Positions 36,081 through 44,822 of a stretch of 64,000 bases of DNA are shown here, one piece after another. Each line of letters opens with the position of its first letter. The first letter of the stretch is position 1. This stretch comes from Acidobacteriota bacterium (GTDB lineage Bacteria; Acidobacteriota; Vicinamibacteria; Vicinamibacterales; UBA2999). Under the pieces are notes generated by a model that ran no database searches, was not told the origin of the DNA, and saw only the letters and a program-made list of their open reading frames with translations. The translations under genes were made by a program, and so were the position numbers. The stretch spans positions 62,001 to 126,000 of the forward strand of contig JAGNJW010000001.1 of assembly GCA_018000455.1 (NCBI GenBank). The letters run 5' to 3'.

Positions 36081-36086
36081 TACAAT
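36081..36086 (+). promoter_or_regulatory. -10 box of the porin-like gene, leaderless
   Basis: TACAAT is followed by 6 nt and ATG 36093, so the transcript would start at the start codon. No Shine-Dalgarno sequence precedes the ATG. Confidence 0.5.
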
Positions 36087-36092
36087 GGCCGC

Positions 36093-37490
36093 ATGTCCAG
36101 CCCTGCACGTCGATCCAGAGGCACGCACGCACGGCTCGTCGCGGCCGCGTTCGTCATCATGGGTGTCGCGACCGTTCCCGCCAGCGCCCAACGGCAGACC
36201 GACGGCGGCCGGGCCGAGGCTGCGCCCGTCGACGCGTCGCGCGGGCGGGGCGAGGTTGAGCTACTGCGCGACGAGGTCGCCGAACTTCGCAAGGAGCTTG
36301 GTGCGCTCGCCACCGAGCTTCGCGCACTGCGTGCCGCGGCATCGCCACCTCAGGCTGGTCTGACGCCCGCCCATCCGCCCGCGGTGCGGCTGCCGCCCGA
36401 GATGCTGCAAGCGCAGGTCGCCGAGCTCGCCCAGGTGAAGGTGGAGGCGGCCTCGAAGTTCCCCGTGACGCTCACCGGCACCATCCTGTCGAACACCGTC
36501 GTCAACACGGGCGACGCCAACTGGCTCGAGAGTCCGAACCTCGTCGGCACGGCGTCGGGCGGTTCGATGACCTCCACCATGCGGCAAAGCCGCCTTGGCT
36601 TCGACGTGCACGGCATCACGATGGGGCAGTGGCAGGCCAAGGGCGCGCTCATTCTCGACTTCTTCGGCGGCACGCCGGGCTTCGCCACCGGCACCGTGAT
36701 GGGCGTGCCGCGTCTGCTCTATGCCTTCGGACGCCTCGAGCACGGCGGCACCGCCGTGCAGATCGGACAGGATCACGTGATGCTCGCCCCGCGCGATCCG
36801 ACCTCGCTCGCCAGCTTCGCCTTCCCGCAGTTCTTCCGCGCCGGCAACCTGTACCTGCGAGCGCCGCAGGTGCGTCTCGAGCAGCGCCTCGCTGGATTCA
36901 CCATCAAAGGCGGCATTGTCGCGCCGGTGGCGGGCGATGCCGGCACGAGCTATGTCTTCGCGCCGGCGCCCGGCGGCGGCGAGCGTTCGGAGCGGCCGGC
37001 GTTTCAGGGACATCTCGGTTACGGCCGCGGCACGGCGGAGGGCGCCGGGGAGTTCCAGGTCGGTGGATCGGGTCACTACGGCTGGATCCGCCAGGCCGGC
37101 CGGCTCATTTCCGCGTCGGCCGGCGCGCTCGACCTCAACGTGCGGCGCGGCCGCGTCGGCTTTGCCGGCGAGGCCTATGTTGCCGACGAACTCGACGCCT
37201 ACGGCTCGGGCGTCGGCCAGCCAGGACGCTCCGAGGGCGGCTGGATCGAAGGGCGGCTGGCGGCCACCTCGCGCCTGGCGTTCAACGGCGGTGCGGCGCT
37301 GGATCGTCGTCCTGACGGCCCCGGCGCGGCTGGACGGCTGCGCAACACGAGCGCCTTCGGCAACGCGATCGTGCGCCTCACGCCGGAAGTGTCGGCATCG
37401 ATCGAGTACAAGTGGCTGCAGACGCGCTACGGTTTTGGCCGTAGTCGCGAGAACCATCACGTCAACGCGGTGTTCGCGGTCACCTTCTGA
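36093..37490 (+). CDS. Outer-membrane porin-like beta-barrel protein with N-terminal coiled coil
   Basis: A 465-residue protein with a signal peptide (ARLVAAAFVIMGVATVPASA). A short coiled coil follows (VELLRDEVAELRKELGALATELRALR, about residues 50-75), as in DcaP-like porins that trimerise. The rest is a run of alternating amphipathic strands ending in phenylalanine (NAVFAVTF), the outer-membrane beta-barrel signature. Substrate unknown. It is followed after 41 nt by the cupredoxin protein gene. Confidence 0.75.
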   Translation: MSSPARRSRGTHARLVAAAFVIMGVATVPASAQRQTDGGRAEAAPVDASRGRGEVELLRDEVAELRKELGALATELRALRAAASPPQAGLTPAHPPAVRLPPEMLQAQVAELAQVKVEAASKFPVTLTGTILSNTVVNTGDANWLESPNLVGTASGGSMTSTMRQSRLGFDVHGITMGQWQAKGALILDFFGGTPGFATGTVMGVPRLLYAFGRLEHGGTAVQIGQDHVMLAPRDPTSLASFAFPQFFRAGNLYLRAPQVRLEQRLAGFTIKGGIVAPVAGDAGTSYVFAPAPGGGERSERPAFQGHLGYGRGTAEGAGEFQVGGSGHYGWIRQAGRLISASAGALDLNVRRGRVGFAGEAYVADELDAYGSGVGQPGRSEGGWIEGRLAATSRLAFNGGAALDRRPDGPGAAGRLRNTSAFGNAIVRLTPEVSASIEYKWLQTRYGFGRSRENHHVNAVFAVTF

Positions 37491-37531
37491 GAGAGGCCGG
37501 GGCGCGCGGCCCAACTGGCAGGAGCGAACCG

Positions 37532-38200
37532 ATGGCGATGACCCGGATGTGTGCGGTGGCGGTGCTGTGTGCCTGGCACGCGTGGCCCCCCGAGCCGGTG
37601 CTCGCCGACGTGCTGACGGGCACGGTGACCACCAAGGTGCGCGAGGGCACGACGGCGGCGCCGGTGGTCGTCTATGCCGAGCCGGTCGATGGCGTGGTGC
37701 CGGTTGGTGAGACGAACCCCCTGTCGTTGTCGCAGCGCAACAAGAGCTTCTCGCCGCGGCTGCTTGGCGTGCCCGTCGGCGCGGTCGTGGCTTTCCCGAA
37801 CGATGACGACATCTTTCACAACGTGTTCTCGCTGTCGCCCGGCCACGCCTTCGACCTCGGGCTCTACCGCGCCGGCGCCTCGAAGAGCCGTACCTTCGCC
37901 TCGCCCGGCGTCGTGCGTGTCTTTTGCAACATCCACCCACAGATGACGGCGCTCCTGGTCGTGGTTCCCACGAAGTGGATTGCCGCTGCCGGCGCCGACG
38001 GCGCCTGGCGCCTCGATCTGCCGCCGGGCCGCTACACCGTGACCGCGCTTTCGGAACGGGCCGCGCCGGTGACGACGGACGTGACCGTGGCGGGGGCCAC
38101 GACGGCGACGTCTCTCGCGCTCGACGAGAGCGCCTTCGTGGCCGTGACGCACACCAACAAGTTCGGCAAGCCGTATCCAGTCTCCGCCTACAAACCCTGA
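37532..38200 (+). CDS. Secreted cupredoxin-like (MauL/plastocyanin-type) copper protein
   Basis: A 222-residue exported protein with a signal peptide ending near residue 25. The domain at about 60-145 holds the type-1 copper ligands in order: His in DDIFHNVFSLSPGHAF, then Cys, His and Met in VRVFCNIHPQM. A carboxypeptidase-regulatory-like beta domain follows (WRLDLPPGRYTVTALSE). Family members are often annotated as methylamine utilisation proteins, but no methylamine dehydrogenase genes are nearby. It probably carries electrons in the periplasm next to the porin. A GGAGCG-type Shine-Dalgarno precedes ATG 37532. Confidence 0.75.
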   Translation: MAMTRMCAVAVLCAWHAWPPEPVLADVLTGTVTTKVREGTTAAPVVVYAEPVDGVVPVGETNPLSLSQRNKSFSPRLLGVPVGAVVAFPNDDDIFHNVFSLSPGHAFDLGLYRAGASKSRTFASPGVVRVFCNIHPQMTALLVVVPTKWIAAAGADGAWRLDLPPGRYTVTALSERAAPVTTDVTVAGATTATSLALDESAFVAVTHTNKFGKPYPVSAYKP

Positions 38201-38206
38201 CGGGTG

Positions 38207-38212
38207 TATCGT
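38207..38212 (+). promoter_or_regulatory. -10 box of the ICMT-like gene, leaderless
   Basis: TATCGT is followed by 6 nt and ATG 38219. It is the same spacing as for several other genes of the window. Confidence 0.4.
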
Positions 38213-38218
38213 CGGTCC

Positions 38219-38698
38219 ATGCCCGACACCTTGGCGGTTCAGGACCATCCCGGCGTTGCCGTCTTTCCACCGCTGCTCTTTGCCGGGTGCCTCGCGGCGG
38301 GTCTCGCGCTGCACTGGCTGTGGCCGCTCGCGACCGGGCTGCCGTGGCTGCCGCGTGTCATCCTGGCTGGCCTGGCGCTGGTGGTCGCAGCCGCGCTCGG
38401 CCTGGGCGGTGAACGGGCGCTGCACGGCGCTGGCACCAACGTGCGGCCCGATCTGCCGACGACCACCGTCGTCAGCGGCGGCGTCTACCGCATCACGCGC
38501 AATCCGCTCTATCTCGCATTGCTGCTCATCTACACGGCGATCGCGCTCTTCACCGACGCCCTCTGGCCCTTCGTGCTGTGGGCCGTGTTGCTGCCGGTGC
38601 TCGTCAAGGGCATCGTCGAACGCGAGGAACGCTACCTCGAACGGAAGTTCGGGCAGCCGTATCTCGACTACAAAACGCGCGTGCGCCGCTGGATCTGA
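38219..38698 (+). CDS. Isoprenylcysteine carboxyl methyltransferase-like (phospholipid methyltransferase) membrane protein
   Basis: A 159-residue integral membrane protein with about four hydrophobic helices. The conserved C-terminal SAM-binding block is VVSGGVYRITRNPLYLALLL followed by EREERYLERKFGQPYLDYKTRVRRW, the ICMT/PEMT signature. These enzymes methylate carboxyl or amino groups of lipids. The exact acceptor is not known. It lies 18 nt after the cupredoxin gene but appears to have its own start-proximal -10. GTG at 38204 is an alternative in-frame start. Confidence 0.85.
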   Translation: MPDTLAVQDHPGVAVFPPLLFAGCLAAGLALHWLWPLATGLPWLPRVILAGLALVVAAALGLGGERALHGAGTNVRPDLPTTTVVSGGVYRITRNPLYLALLLIYTAIALFTDALWPFVLWAVLLPVLVKGIVEREERYLERKFGQPYLDYKTRVRRWI

Positions 38699-38710
38699 TC
38701 GAGGCTGGCG

Positions 38711-39210
38711 ATGGTGGCGCGAACACGGTGGCGACGCGTGACTGCGGTGCACGTGGCGCTCATTCTCGGCCTGCCGCTGGCCGCGGCCGACGCACGAGCC
38801 GGCCAGAATTCCGGCTCCTCGCTGACGTTTGCCGGTGGAGGTGTCGGGCTCACGACGAGCGGTGCCCGGGGACGCGTCCAGGTCACGGCGTTTCCCGAGG
38901 ATCGCCGCATGGCCCCCTTGGCTGAGGTCGGCGTGACCCTGGGACCTCGGATTGGTATCGGGGTGGCGTACATTCCGTTCTCGCGCATCAATGGCGATCA
39001 CAACATCGCGCGCCTGGCAGTCAGCGACCGGCAGCGCGAGCAGGCCTGGGTCGGCGAACTGCGTGTCCGCACGTCGCGTCGGTCGCGCGCGGCGCTGGAC
39101 CTCGTGGCGGGCGCGGGCGTACTCCGTCAGCAGCGGGAGGGGCAATACACCACGGCCACCTGCGGCGTCAGTTGCTTCACGACCGTCATGGCCGAGCCGG
39201 GCCGCGCGTC
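38711..39210 (+). pseudogene. Outer-membrane beta-barrel protein gene truncated at a junction
   Basis: ATG 38711 starts a signal peptide (VHVALILGLPLAAADARA) and then a beta-barrel-like protein (SSLTFAGGGVGLTTSGARGRVQVTAF, LAEVGVTLGPRIGIGVAYIP). The frame passes at about codon 160 (near 39200) into the reverse complement of a cyclase gene, where protein-like character is lost. So the 3' end of the gene is missing. The junction is shared with the neighbouring truncated cyclase, which lost its 3' end at the same place. Confidence 0.55.
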
Positions 39211-40398
39211 GACGGCTTCCTCTGGCGGCCGACGTTCGGCAAACGCCGTGAAGCCGCGGATGTCCGAGAAGAGCAGCGTGACGACCTGCCGCGATCCCGC
39301 GCGCGTCTCGGGCGTGGAGGGGCCGCGCTCGATCATCTCGACCGTCGAGTGCGAGACGAACTTCTGCATGTCGGCCTTCTCGCGCAGACCCGCGATCATG
39401 CGGTTGAAGGCGCCGGCCAGCTGCGCCAGCTCGTCTTCGCCGGCCACCTCGAGTGTGACGTCGAAGCGTCCCAGCGCGACCTCGCCGGTCGCGCGCGACA
39501 ACGCCTCGATCGGGGCCGTCAGCGAGCGGGCCAGCAGGAACGCCGCGCCCACCCCGGCGCCGGTCGCCACCAGCCCCAGCAAGACGAGACCGAGCTGGAT
39601 GTTGCGATACGGCGCCAGCGCCAGATCGAGCGATTGCAGCGCGACCCCGCGCAGTGCGGTGTCGTAGGGGTCGATGATGCCGATCGCTTCGAAGCGTTCG
39701 CCGCCCAGGTTCACCTCCGTGGTCGTGGCCCCGTCTGCAACGGCGAAGGCTGCGGCATTGGCCCACGGCGTGCGCCCCTGCGCGAGCGTGCTCGCGGCGA
39801 TGCCGGCCGGGGCCAGCACGACGATCTCCTTGCCGCTGGCATCCCGCAGTCTCGACGCCCAGCGGTCGTCGATCGGCGCGGCGGCGGCGACGAACCCGAA
39901 CACCGTGCCGCCGGCCTCGGCCGGCACGAGCACCAGATGATGCAGCCGTCGACCGATGTCCACGACGCCGCGCACCGGTCGGCCCGCCAGGGCCGGCTCG
40001 ATCCACCGGGTCGCCGCCTCCGGCAATGTGTAGGGCGCGAAAGTGTCGCTCCGGGCCAGGACGGCCCCGCGCTCGTCGAGCACCAGCAGCAGTTCCTCGC
40101 GCGCGTTGCGCTCGCGATAGTCGGTGAGGAAGTCGCGGATCGTCGCCGTATCCGTGCCGAGCAGGGCCAACAGCTCAGGAAACGACGCGAGCAGCCGCGC
40201 GACGAGGGTCAGCCGCTCGTAGCGGGCCTCGTGGGTGTTGGCGAGCGTGTTGCGGCTCGCCACGAGATCCGCCGACACCCGCGCGGTCACCGCCTGGCCG
40301 GCCAGCCGGCCCACATAGGCGAGCGTCGCGCCCGTCAGCGCCACGACGAGGGCGCCGATAGCGACGAGCAGCCGGCTTCTGAGGGAGCGGAATCGCAC
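39211..40398 (-). pseudogene. Adenylate/guanylate cyclase with sensor domain, truncated in the catalytic domain
   Basis: From GTG 40398: a cytoplasmic N-terminus, TM1 (LLVAIGALVVALTGATLAYVG), an extracellular double-Cache-like sensor, TM2 (LGLVLLGLVATGAGVGAAFLLA), a HAMP domain (APIEALSRATGEVALGRFDV) and the start of a class III cyclase (VVTLLFSDIRGFTAFAE). Homology stops after RRPPEEAV at about 39211, before the second catalytic aspartate and substrate sites. The ORF runs on to 39127 in unrelated sequence. It cannot be an active cyclase. TAAGCT at 40413-40408 on the minus strand is a probable -10. Confidence 0.7.
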
Positions 40399-40461
40399 GC
40401 TCGACGAGCTTACCGGAAAGGGGAGTGGCGGGAACGCCAGGGCCCCCGCCACCCGACACGG

Positions 40462-42171
40462 CTAGGGGAAGTCCGGCGGCGGAACCCGCCGTTTGGTCGC
40501 CTGCTCGAACGCGTAGGCCAGCTCGATGAGGCGCGGCTCGCTGCACGCCATGCCGGTGAAGCTCACGCCGAATGGGATGGGCATCGCCTCGAAGCCCTCT
40601 GGCAAGGCCGGCGTGGGTGCGTTCGGCACCAGTGCGAATGGCACGATCACGGTGGGGTAGCCGGGCTTGGCGGCGATGCCGGCGCCACTCGGACCCGGGA
40701 AGAGGATGGCGTCGAGCTTGTGCGTCTGCATCGCCTCGTCGATCCCATGCGTCGCGCCGAGCTGGACGTCCTTCTTCCGGTCAGCTTCGTAACGCGGCTT
40801 GTCCTTCTCGAGATTCATGTCGTCCGAGACATCCAGGTTGGCCTGCCCGTACTTGAGAGCGCCTCTACTCTGGTGCGCCTGATTCCAGGCCCGCAGTTCG
40901 GCGAGCGTCGTGACCGGACCGCTGCCGCCGAGGGTGGCAAGCCAGGCGTTGAAGTCGCGCTTCATGCCGTACTTGAGCACGACCGAGCAGTTCGCGTCCT
41001 TGCCCCTGGCCCCGTCAGTGCCCGAGCAGGTGCCCCACTTCAGGAAGTTGTTCGCGGCATCGGCGTCGACGATGCTGGGGATGTCGGCCGGATCGACGAT
41101 GACGGCGCCTTCCGCCTTCAACACCTCGATGGCCTCGGCCATGGCTGTCGCCTGCGCCTCGCTCAATCCGCCACGCGGCTCCTTGTCGCCGGCCAGCGTC
41201 AGCTTGTCGTAGTAGAACGCGCGCGGAATACCGATGCGGGCGCCTTGCAGACCATCGCGCTTCAGGTGCACCGAATAATCGCGATTGGGCGGCGGCGTGC
41301 AGGTGCTCGTTGCGGCGTCATGCGGATCGGGCGACGCGCCTTCCATGGCGCCGAGCAGCATCGCCGCGTCGGCCACGTACTTCGCCATCGGCCCGGCCGT
41401 GTCCTGATCGGCGGTGATCGGGATGATGCCGTAGCGGCTGATGCGGCCCACGGTGGGCTTGATGGCCGCCAGCATGTTCTGGTTCGACGGGCTCAGGACC
41501 GATCCCGACGTTTCACTGCCGACGTTGGCGGCCCAGAAGCTGGCCGCTGTGCCGACTCCCGAACTGGACCCGCCGGTGCTGGCCACGGGCCGGCCATCTC
41601 CCGTAGCCGCTCGCGGATCACGACGCGGATCGTAGGGGTTCAAGCCGTAGCCGCCGAGGCCGTTGTAGTTGCCCGGCATACCTTGGGCGATGAAGTTGGC
41701 CAGCTCGGTCATCATCGTCTTGGCGAGGATGATCGCACCAGCCTCCTTGAGATTCGTCGTGAGCGTCGCCTCGTATGGAGGGACGAAACCCTCGAAGGCC
41801 ACGGCACCGCCGGTGGTCGGCATGTCGGTCGTGTGGATGTTGTCCTTGAGGGCGATCGGGATACCGTGCATCGGTCCGCGCACCTGGCCGGCCTTGCGCT
41901 CGGCGTCGAGCCGGTCGGCCTCGTCGAGGGCCTTGGGATTGACGGCGATCGTCGCGTTGAGCCGTTCCTCGTAGAGGGCGATGCGTTGCAGGTACTGCTC
42001 GACCAGCTGCCGAGACGTGACCCGGCCTTCGGCCATTGCCGCTTGCATGTCGGCGAAGCTGGCTTCGACGACCGAGAACGGCGCCGCGGGCGCCGCCGGT
42101 GGGGGCGCCGAACAGGCGGTCGACAGCGCGAGCAGGCACACGGCGGCTGGGAACGATCGCACTCGGGTCAT
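40462..42171 (-). CDS. Amidase signature family lipoprotein
   Basis: A 569-residue protein with a lipobox ([11 protein letters not shown]) for membrane anchoring. It has the amidase signature core: K in [13 protein letters not shown], the Ser-rich [13 protein letters not shown], and the nucleophilic Ser in [15 protein letters not shown]. This subgroup has long insertions between residues about 260 and 450. Length is normal for peptide amidase-like members. Substrate unknown, probably extracytoplasmic peptide amides. The gene starts with ATG 42171 after a GAGGTG Shine-Dalgarno sequence. Confidence 0.88.
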   Translation of the reverse strand: MTRVRSFPAAVCLLALSTACSAPPPAAPAAPFSVVEASFADMQAAMAEGRVTSRQLVEQYLQRIALYEERLNATIAVNPKALDEADRLDAERKAGQVRGPMHGIPIALKDNIHTTDMPTTGGAVAFEGFVPPYEATLTTNLKEAGAIILAKTMMTELANFIAQGMPGNYNGLGGYGLNPYDPRRDPRAATGDGRPVASTGGSSSGVGTAASFWAANVGSETSGSVLSPSNQNMLAAIKPTVGRISRYGIIPITADQDTAGPMAKYVADAAMLLGAMEGASPDPHDAATSTCTPPPNRDYSVHLKRDGLQGARIGIPRAFYYDKLTLAGDKEPRGGLSEAQATAMAEAIEVLKAEGAVIVDPADIPSIVDADAANNFLKWGTCSGTDGARGKDANCSVVLKYGMKRDFNAWLATLGGSGPVTTLAELRAWNQAHQSRGALKYGQANLDVSDDMNLEKDKPRYEADRKKDVQLGATHGIDEAMQTHKLDAILFPGPSGAGIAAKPGYPTVIVPFALVPNAPTPALPEGFEAMPIPFGVSFTGMACSEPRLIELAYAFEQATKRRVPPPDFP

Positions 42172-42320
42172 GGCACCTCGACAAAGATGAGTGGCCGATG
42201 GTGGTGCACCGCGGGGGGCGGCGTCAACCTGCGCCATGCCGGCGCCGTGGCCTCCGGCGCGGCCCGCGCCGGGAACCTCGCCTGCGCCGCGTCCGTCTCT
42301 TGGCGCGAGGAGTTCCGCCC

Positions 42321-42653
42321 ATGAGCCCGTCCGTCATCCTGACCACCACCCCGTCGATTGAAGGCCGCAAGATCTCGAAGTACTGCGGCATCGTGACCGG
42401 CGAGGCCATCATGGGCGCCAACATCGTCAAGGATCTCTTCGCCGGCATCCGCGACATCGTCGGCGGGCGTTCGGCCACCTACGAGGCGGAACTTCGCAAG
42501 GCGCGCGATCTGGCCCTCACCGAGGTGGCTCAGACCGCGGCGGATCGTGGCGCCAATGCGGTCGTCGGCATCGACCTCGACTACGAGACCGTGGGCGGAC
42601 AGGGCAGCATGCTGATGGTGACGGTGAGCGGCACGGCGGTCGTCGTCGAGTAG
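42321..42653 (+). CDS. YbjQ/UPF0145 family protein
   Basis: A 110-residue protein. [46 protein letters not shown] followed by [16 protein letters not shown] is the conserved core of YbjQ (DUF74), which forms pentamers and was once thought to bind metals. Function is unknown. GAGGAG lies 7 nt upstream of the ATG. Between this gene and the next is a 96-nt gap with no feature. Confidence 0.93.
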   Translation: MSPSVILTTTPSIEGRKISKYCGIVTGEAIMGANIVKDLFAGIRDIVGGRSATYEAELRKARDLALTEVAQTAADRGANAVVGIDLDYETVGGQGSMLMVTVSGTAVVVE

Positions 42654-42749
42654 CGTCGGCATCGAACGGCCGGCGTGCCTGCGGAACGATCGGACGGCGG
42701 CGCCGACGGATCTGGTCGATGTGGCGGCACTCGAAGGCGACGCCGAACA

Positions 42750-43652
42750 CTAGAGCGTGCGCTGGGCGCGCAGTCTTTCGCGCATCCGCGCGAAGTCGTC
42801 AGGCAGCGGTGCGTTCACGCTGATGCGCGCGCCCGTCAGCGGGTGCGGGAACGTCAACGTCCAGGCGTGCAGCATCTGGCGCGGTGCTGCCGCCGCCGCG
42901 CGCGGCGAGCCGTAGACGCGATCGCCCAGCACCGGGTGGCCAAGGTGCGTCATGTGCAGCCGGATCTGATGCTGGCGGCCCGTGTCGAGCGTGAGTTCGA
43001 CCAGAGCCGCGGCCGTGCCGTAGGCGTGGCGCACGACGTAGTGCGTCACCGCCGGCATCTGCGGTTCGGAGCCGACGGCCAGACGGCGCCGTCCGGCGGC
43101 GTAGACCTCGGCAATCGGCATATCGATCGTGCCGGTGTCGGGCGTCGGCACGCCCTCGACGAGGCCTTGATACTGGCGCTCGAAGGCGTGTCGCCCGAAG
43201 AGCGCGCGGCCGGCTTCGTGCGCCTCGCGTGACAGCGCCAGCGCCAGTGCGCCGGACGTGTCGCGATCGAGCCGGTGCAGCGTGCCGACGTAGCCGCCCT
43301 CGCCGCGCCGGCGGTCCATGTACTCGCGGACACGGCTGAGCACCGTATCGTCGTCGGTACCGTCGTCGCGGTCGATGGGTATCGTCAGCAGGCCGGCCGG
43401 CTTGTCGATGACGAGGATGTCGTCGTCTTCGTAGAGCCGCGTGAAGCGCGACCGGGCGGGGCGCTGCGCCGGCCGGTTCACGTCGAGGACCACGACGGCG
43501 GTCGACAGCACTTTGGCGGCCGGATCGCGCTCGATCGCGCCATTGACGCTGACCTGGCCGCGTTCGATGGCCGCGCGCACTTTGGCCCAGGAGAGCGCCG
43601 CGTGGTCGGCGCGTAGTCGCTTGTCGAGCCGGGTCCGGGTTGGGCGGGTCAG
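42750..43652 (-). CDS. RluA-family rRNA/tRNA pseudouridine synthase with S4 domain
   Basis: The catalytic core is unambiguous: DDILVIDKPAGLLTIP, TLHRLDRDTSGALALA with catalytic Asp in HRLDRDTSG, and LTLDTGRQHQIRLHMTHLGHPVLGDRVYG. S4-domain residues (ALSWAKVRAAIERGQVSVNG) continue in frame upstream of GTG 43580, so the true start lies further up. The only stop-free candidate is CTG at 43652, since the next codon upstream in frame is TAG at 43664-43662. No ATG, GTG or TTG exists between. A TATAGT on the minus strand (43666-43661) ends 8 nt before that CTG, which supports a leaderless CTG start. Confidence 0.8.
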   Translation of the reverse strand: MTRPTRTRLDKRLRADHAALSWAKVRAAIERGQVSVNGAIERDPAAKVLSTAVVVLDVNRPAQRPARSRFTRLYEDDDILVIDKPAGLLTIPIDRDDGTDDDTVLSRVREYMDRRRGEGGYVGTLHRLDRDTSGALALALSREAHEAGRALFGRHAFERQYQGLVEGVPTPDTGTIDMPIAEVYAAGRRRLAVGSEPQMPAVTHYVVRHAYGTAAALVELTLDTGRQHQIRLHMTHLGHPVLGDRVYGSPRAAAAAPRQMLHAWTLTFPHPLTGARISVNAPLPDDFARMRERLRAQRTL

Positions 43653-43660
43653 AGCATCGC

Positions 43661-43668
43661 ACTATAAT
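43661..43668. promoter_or_regulatory. Symmetric -10 element shared by class IV aminotransferase (plus) and RluA gene (minus)
   Basis: ACTATAAT gives TATAAT on the plus strand (43663-43668) and TATAGT on the minus strand (43666-43661). A plus-strand -35 TTGGGC is at 43640-43645 with a 17-bp spacer. Both genes can be served from this one element, the same design as at 15261-15269. Confidence 0.55.
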
Positions 43669-43692
43669 TCATCTTTGCCTGGAGGCGCTGCC

Positions 43693-44574
43693 ATGTCCGA
43701 CCCGAACCTGACGTCCATCTGTTTCTACAACGATCACTGGGGCACAGGTGCGGTGCCCCTGATGACGTCGCATACGAACGCCGCGTGGCTCGCCAACACG
43801 GTGTTCGACGGCGCCCGCTCGTTCGAGGGAGTCGCGCCCGATCTCGATCTGCACTGCGCGCGCGCCGTGCGCTCGGCCGAGGGCCTGCTGATGAAGCCGC
43901 CGGTCACCGCCGATCGCATCCTCGAGCTGGCGCGCGAGGGGATCGCGAAGTTCCCGGCCGATGCCCCGCTCTACATCCGCCCGATGTTCTGGGCCGAGGA
44001 TGGGCTCGTTGCCGTCGTCCCCGAGTCGACCCAGTTCGCGCTCGTCATCCAGCGGATGCCGTTGCCAGATCCGGCCAAGGGGTTCTCGGCGTGCCTGTCG
44101 CCCTTCCGCCGGCCGGGTCCCGAACAAGCTCCGACTCATGCCAAGGCCGCGTGTCTGTATCCGCTGGCCGGCATGGCCATCGCCCAGGCCAAACGCCGCG
44201 GTTTCGACAACGCCGTGATGCGCGATCCGCTCGGGAACGTGGCCGAGTTCACCGCGCAGAACGTGATGATCGTGAAGGACGGCGTCGTGCACACGCCCGT
44301 GCCGAACGGCACCTTTCTGAACGGCATCACACGCCAGCGCGTCATCGGCCTGTTGCGTGAGGCCGGCATCGAGGTGCGCGAACGCACGATTGGCCCGGCG
44401 GAACTGCTCGAGGCCGACGAGATCTTCTCGACCGGCAATCACGGCAAGGTCGTGCCGTGCCTGCGCTACGAGTCGCGCACCCTCGCGGCCGGGCCGATCG
44501 GCCAGCAGGCCCGCGCGCGCTACTGGGAGTTCGCCCACGCTGGCGCCGCCCAGCCCGCGGCCTCGCGAGGGTAG
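43693..44574 (+). CDS. ilvE: Class IV aminotransferase (branched-chain amino acid aminotransferase-like)
   Basis: A 293-residue PLP enzyme. The active-site lysine is K151 in THAKAACLYPLAGMAIAQAK, and the conserved GFDNAVMRDPLGNVAEFTAQNVMIV and GITRQRVIGLL follow. It transfers amino groups, normally to make Leu, Ile and Val from 2-oxoacids, though D-amino acid and aminodeoxychorismate lyase relatives share the fold. A perfect GGAGG Shine-Dalgarno sequence lies 7 nt upstream and TATAAT is at 43663-43668. Divergent from the RluA gene. The gene symbol is tentative. Confidence 0.78.
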   Translation: MSDPNLTSICFYNDHWGTGAVPLMTSHTNAAWLANTVFDGARSFEGVAPDLDLHCARAVRSAEGLLMKPPVTADRILELAREGIAKFPADAPLYIRPMFWAEDGLVAVVPESTQFALVIQRMPLPDPAKGFSACLSPFRRPGPEQAPTHAKAACLYPLAGMAIAQAKRRGFDNAVMRDPLGNVAEFTAQNVMIVKDGVVHTPVPNGTFLNGITRQRVIGLLREAGIEVRERTIGPAELLEADEIFSTGNHGKVVPCLRYESRTLAAGPIGQQARARYWEFAHAGAAQPAASRG

Positions 44575-44748
44575 GCCCGGCGGCGACGGCGGCAAGGTGG
44601 GGGCTCGACGGCTTTAATCGCCCGAGCGAGAGGCCAGGAAACTGCGTCCTGCCGGCGGGGGATTCCCCGCGCGGTGGGACCTTCTTGCGGTCTCTCCGGC
44701 CCTCCAATTCCGCGATCCAGAAATTCCGGCCTGTCCCGTGTTGCGGGC

Positions 44749-44764
44749 TTGGTACGCCCCTTGC
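44749..44764 (+). promoter_or_regulatory. Sigma-54-type promoter (-24/-12) of the PEGA gene
   Basis: TTGGTACG-N4-TTGC matches the RpoN consensus TGGCACG-N4-TTGC with the correct 12-nt distance between GG and GC. Transcription would start near 44776, about 47 nt before ATG 44823. No sigma-70-like -10 is apparent in the gap. If used, this gene needs an RpoN activator encoded elsewhere. Confidence 0.55.
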
Positions 44765-44822
44765 GCGTCGTGATGGCGGGGAGGTTCCCCGGCGATGTCG
44801 GTGCGACGAAGGGAGTCGGGTC

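Noticed and set aside
37532-38200. Methylamine utilisation locus
   Set aside because: The cupredoxin resembles MauL-annotated proteins, but no methylamine dehydrogenase or maturation genes are nearby.
39172-42324. 1050-residue plus-strand ORF
   Set aside because: Runs antisense through the cyclase and amidase genes; no domains, extreme Arg/His/Gln content.
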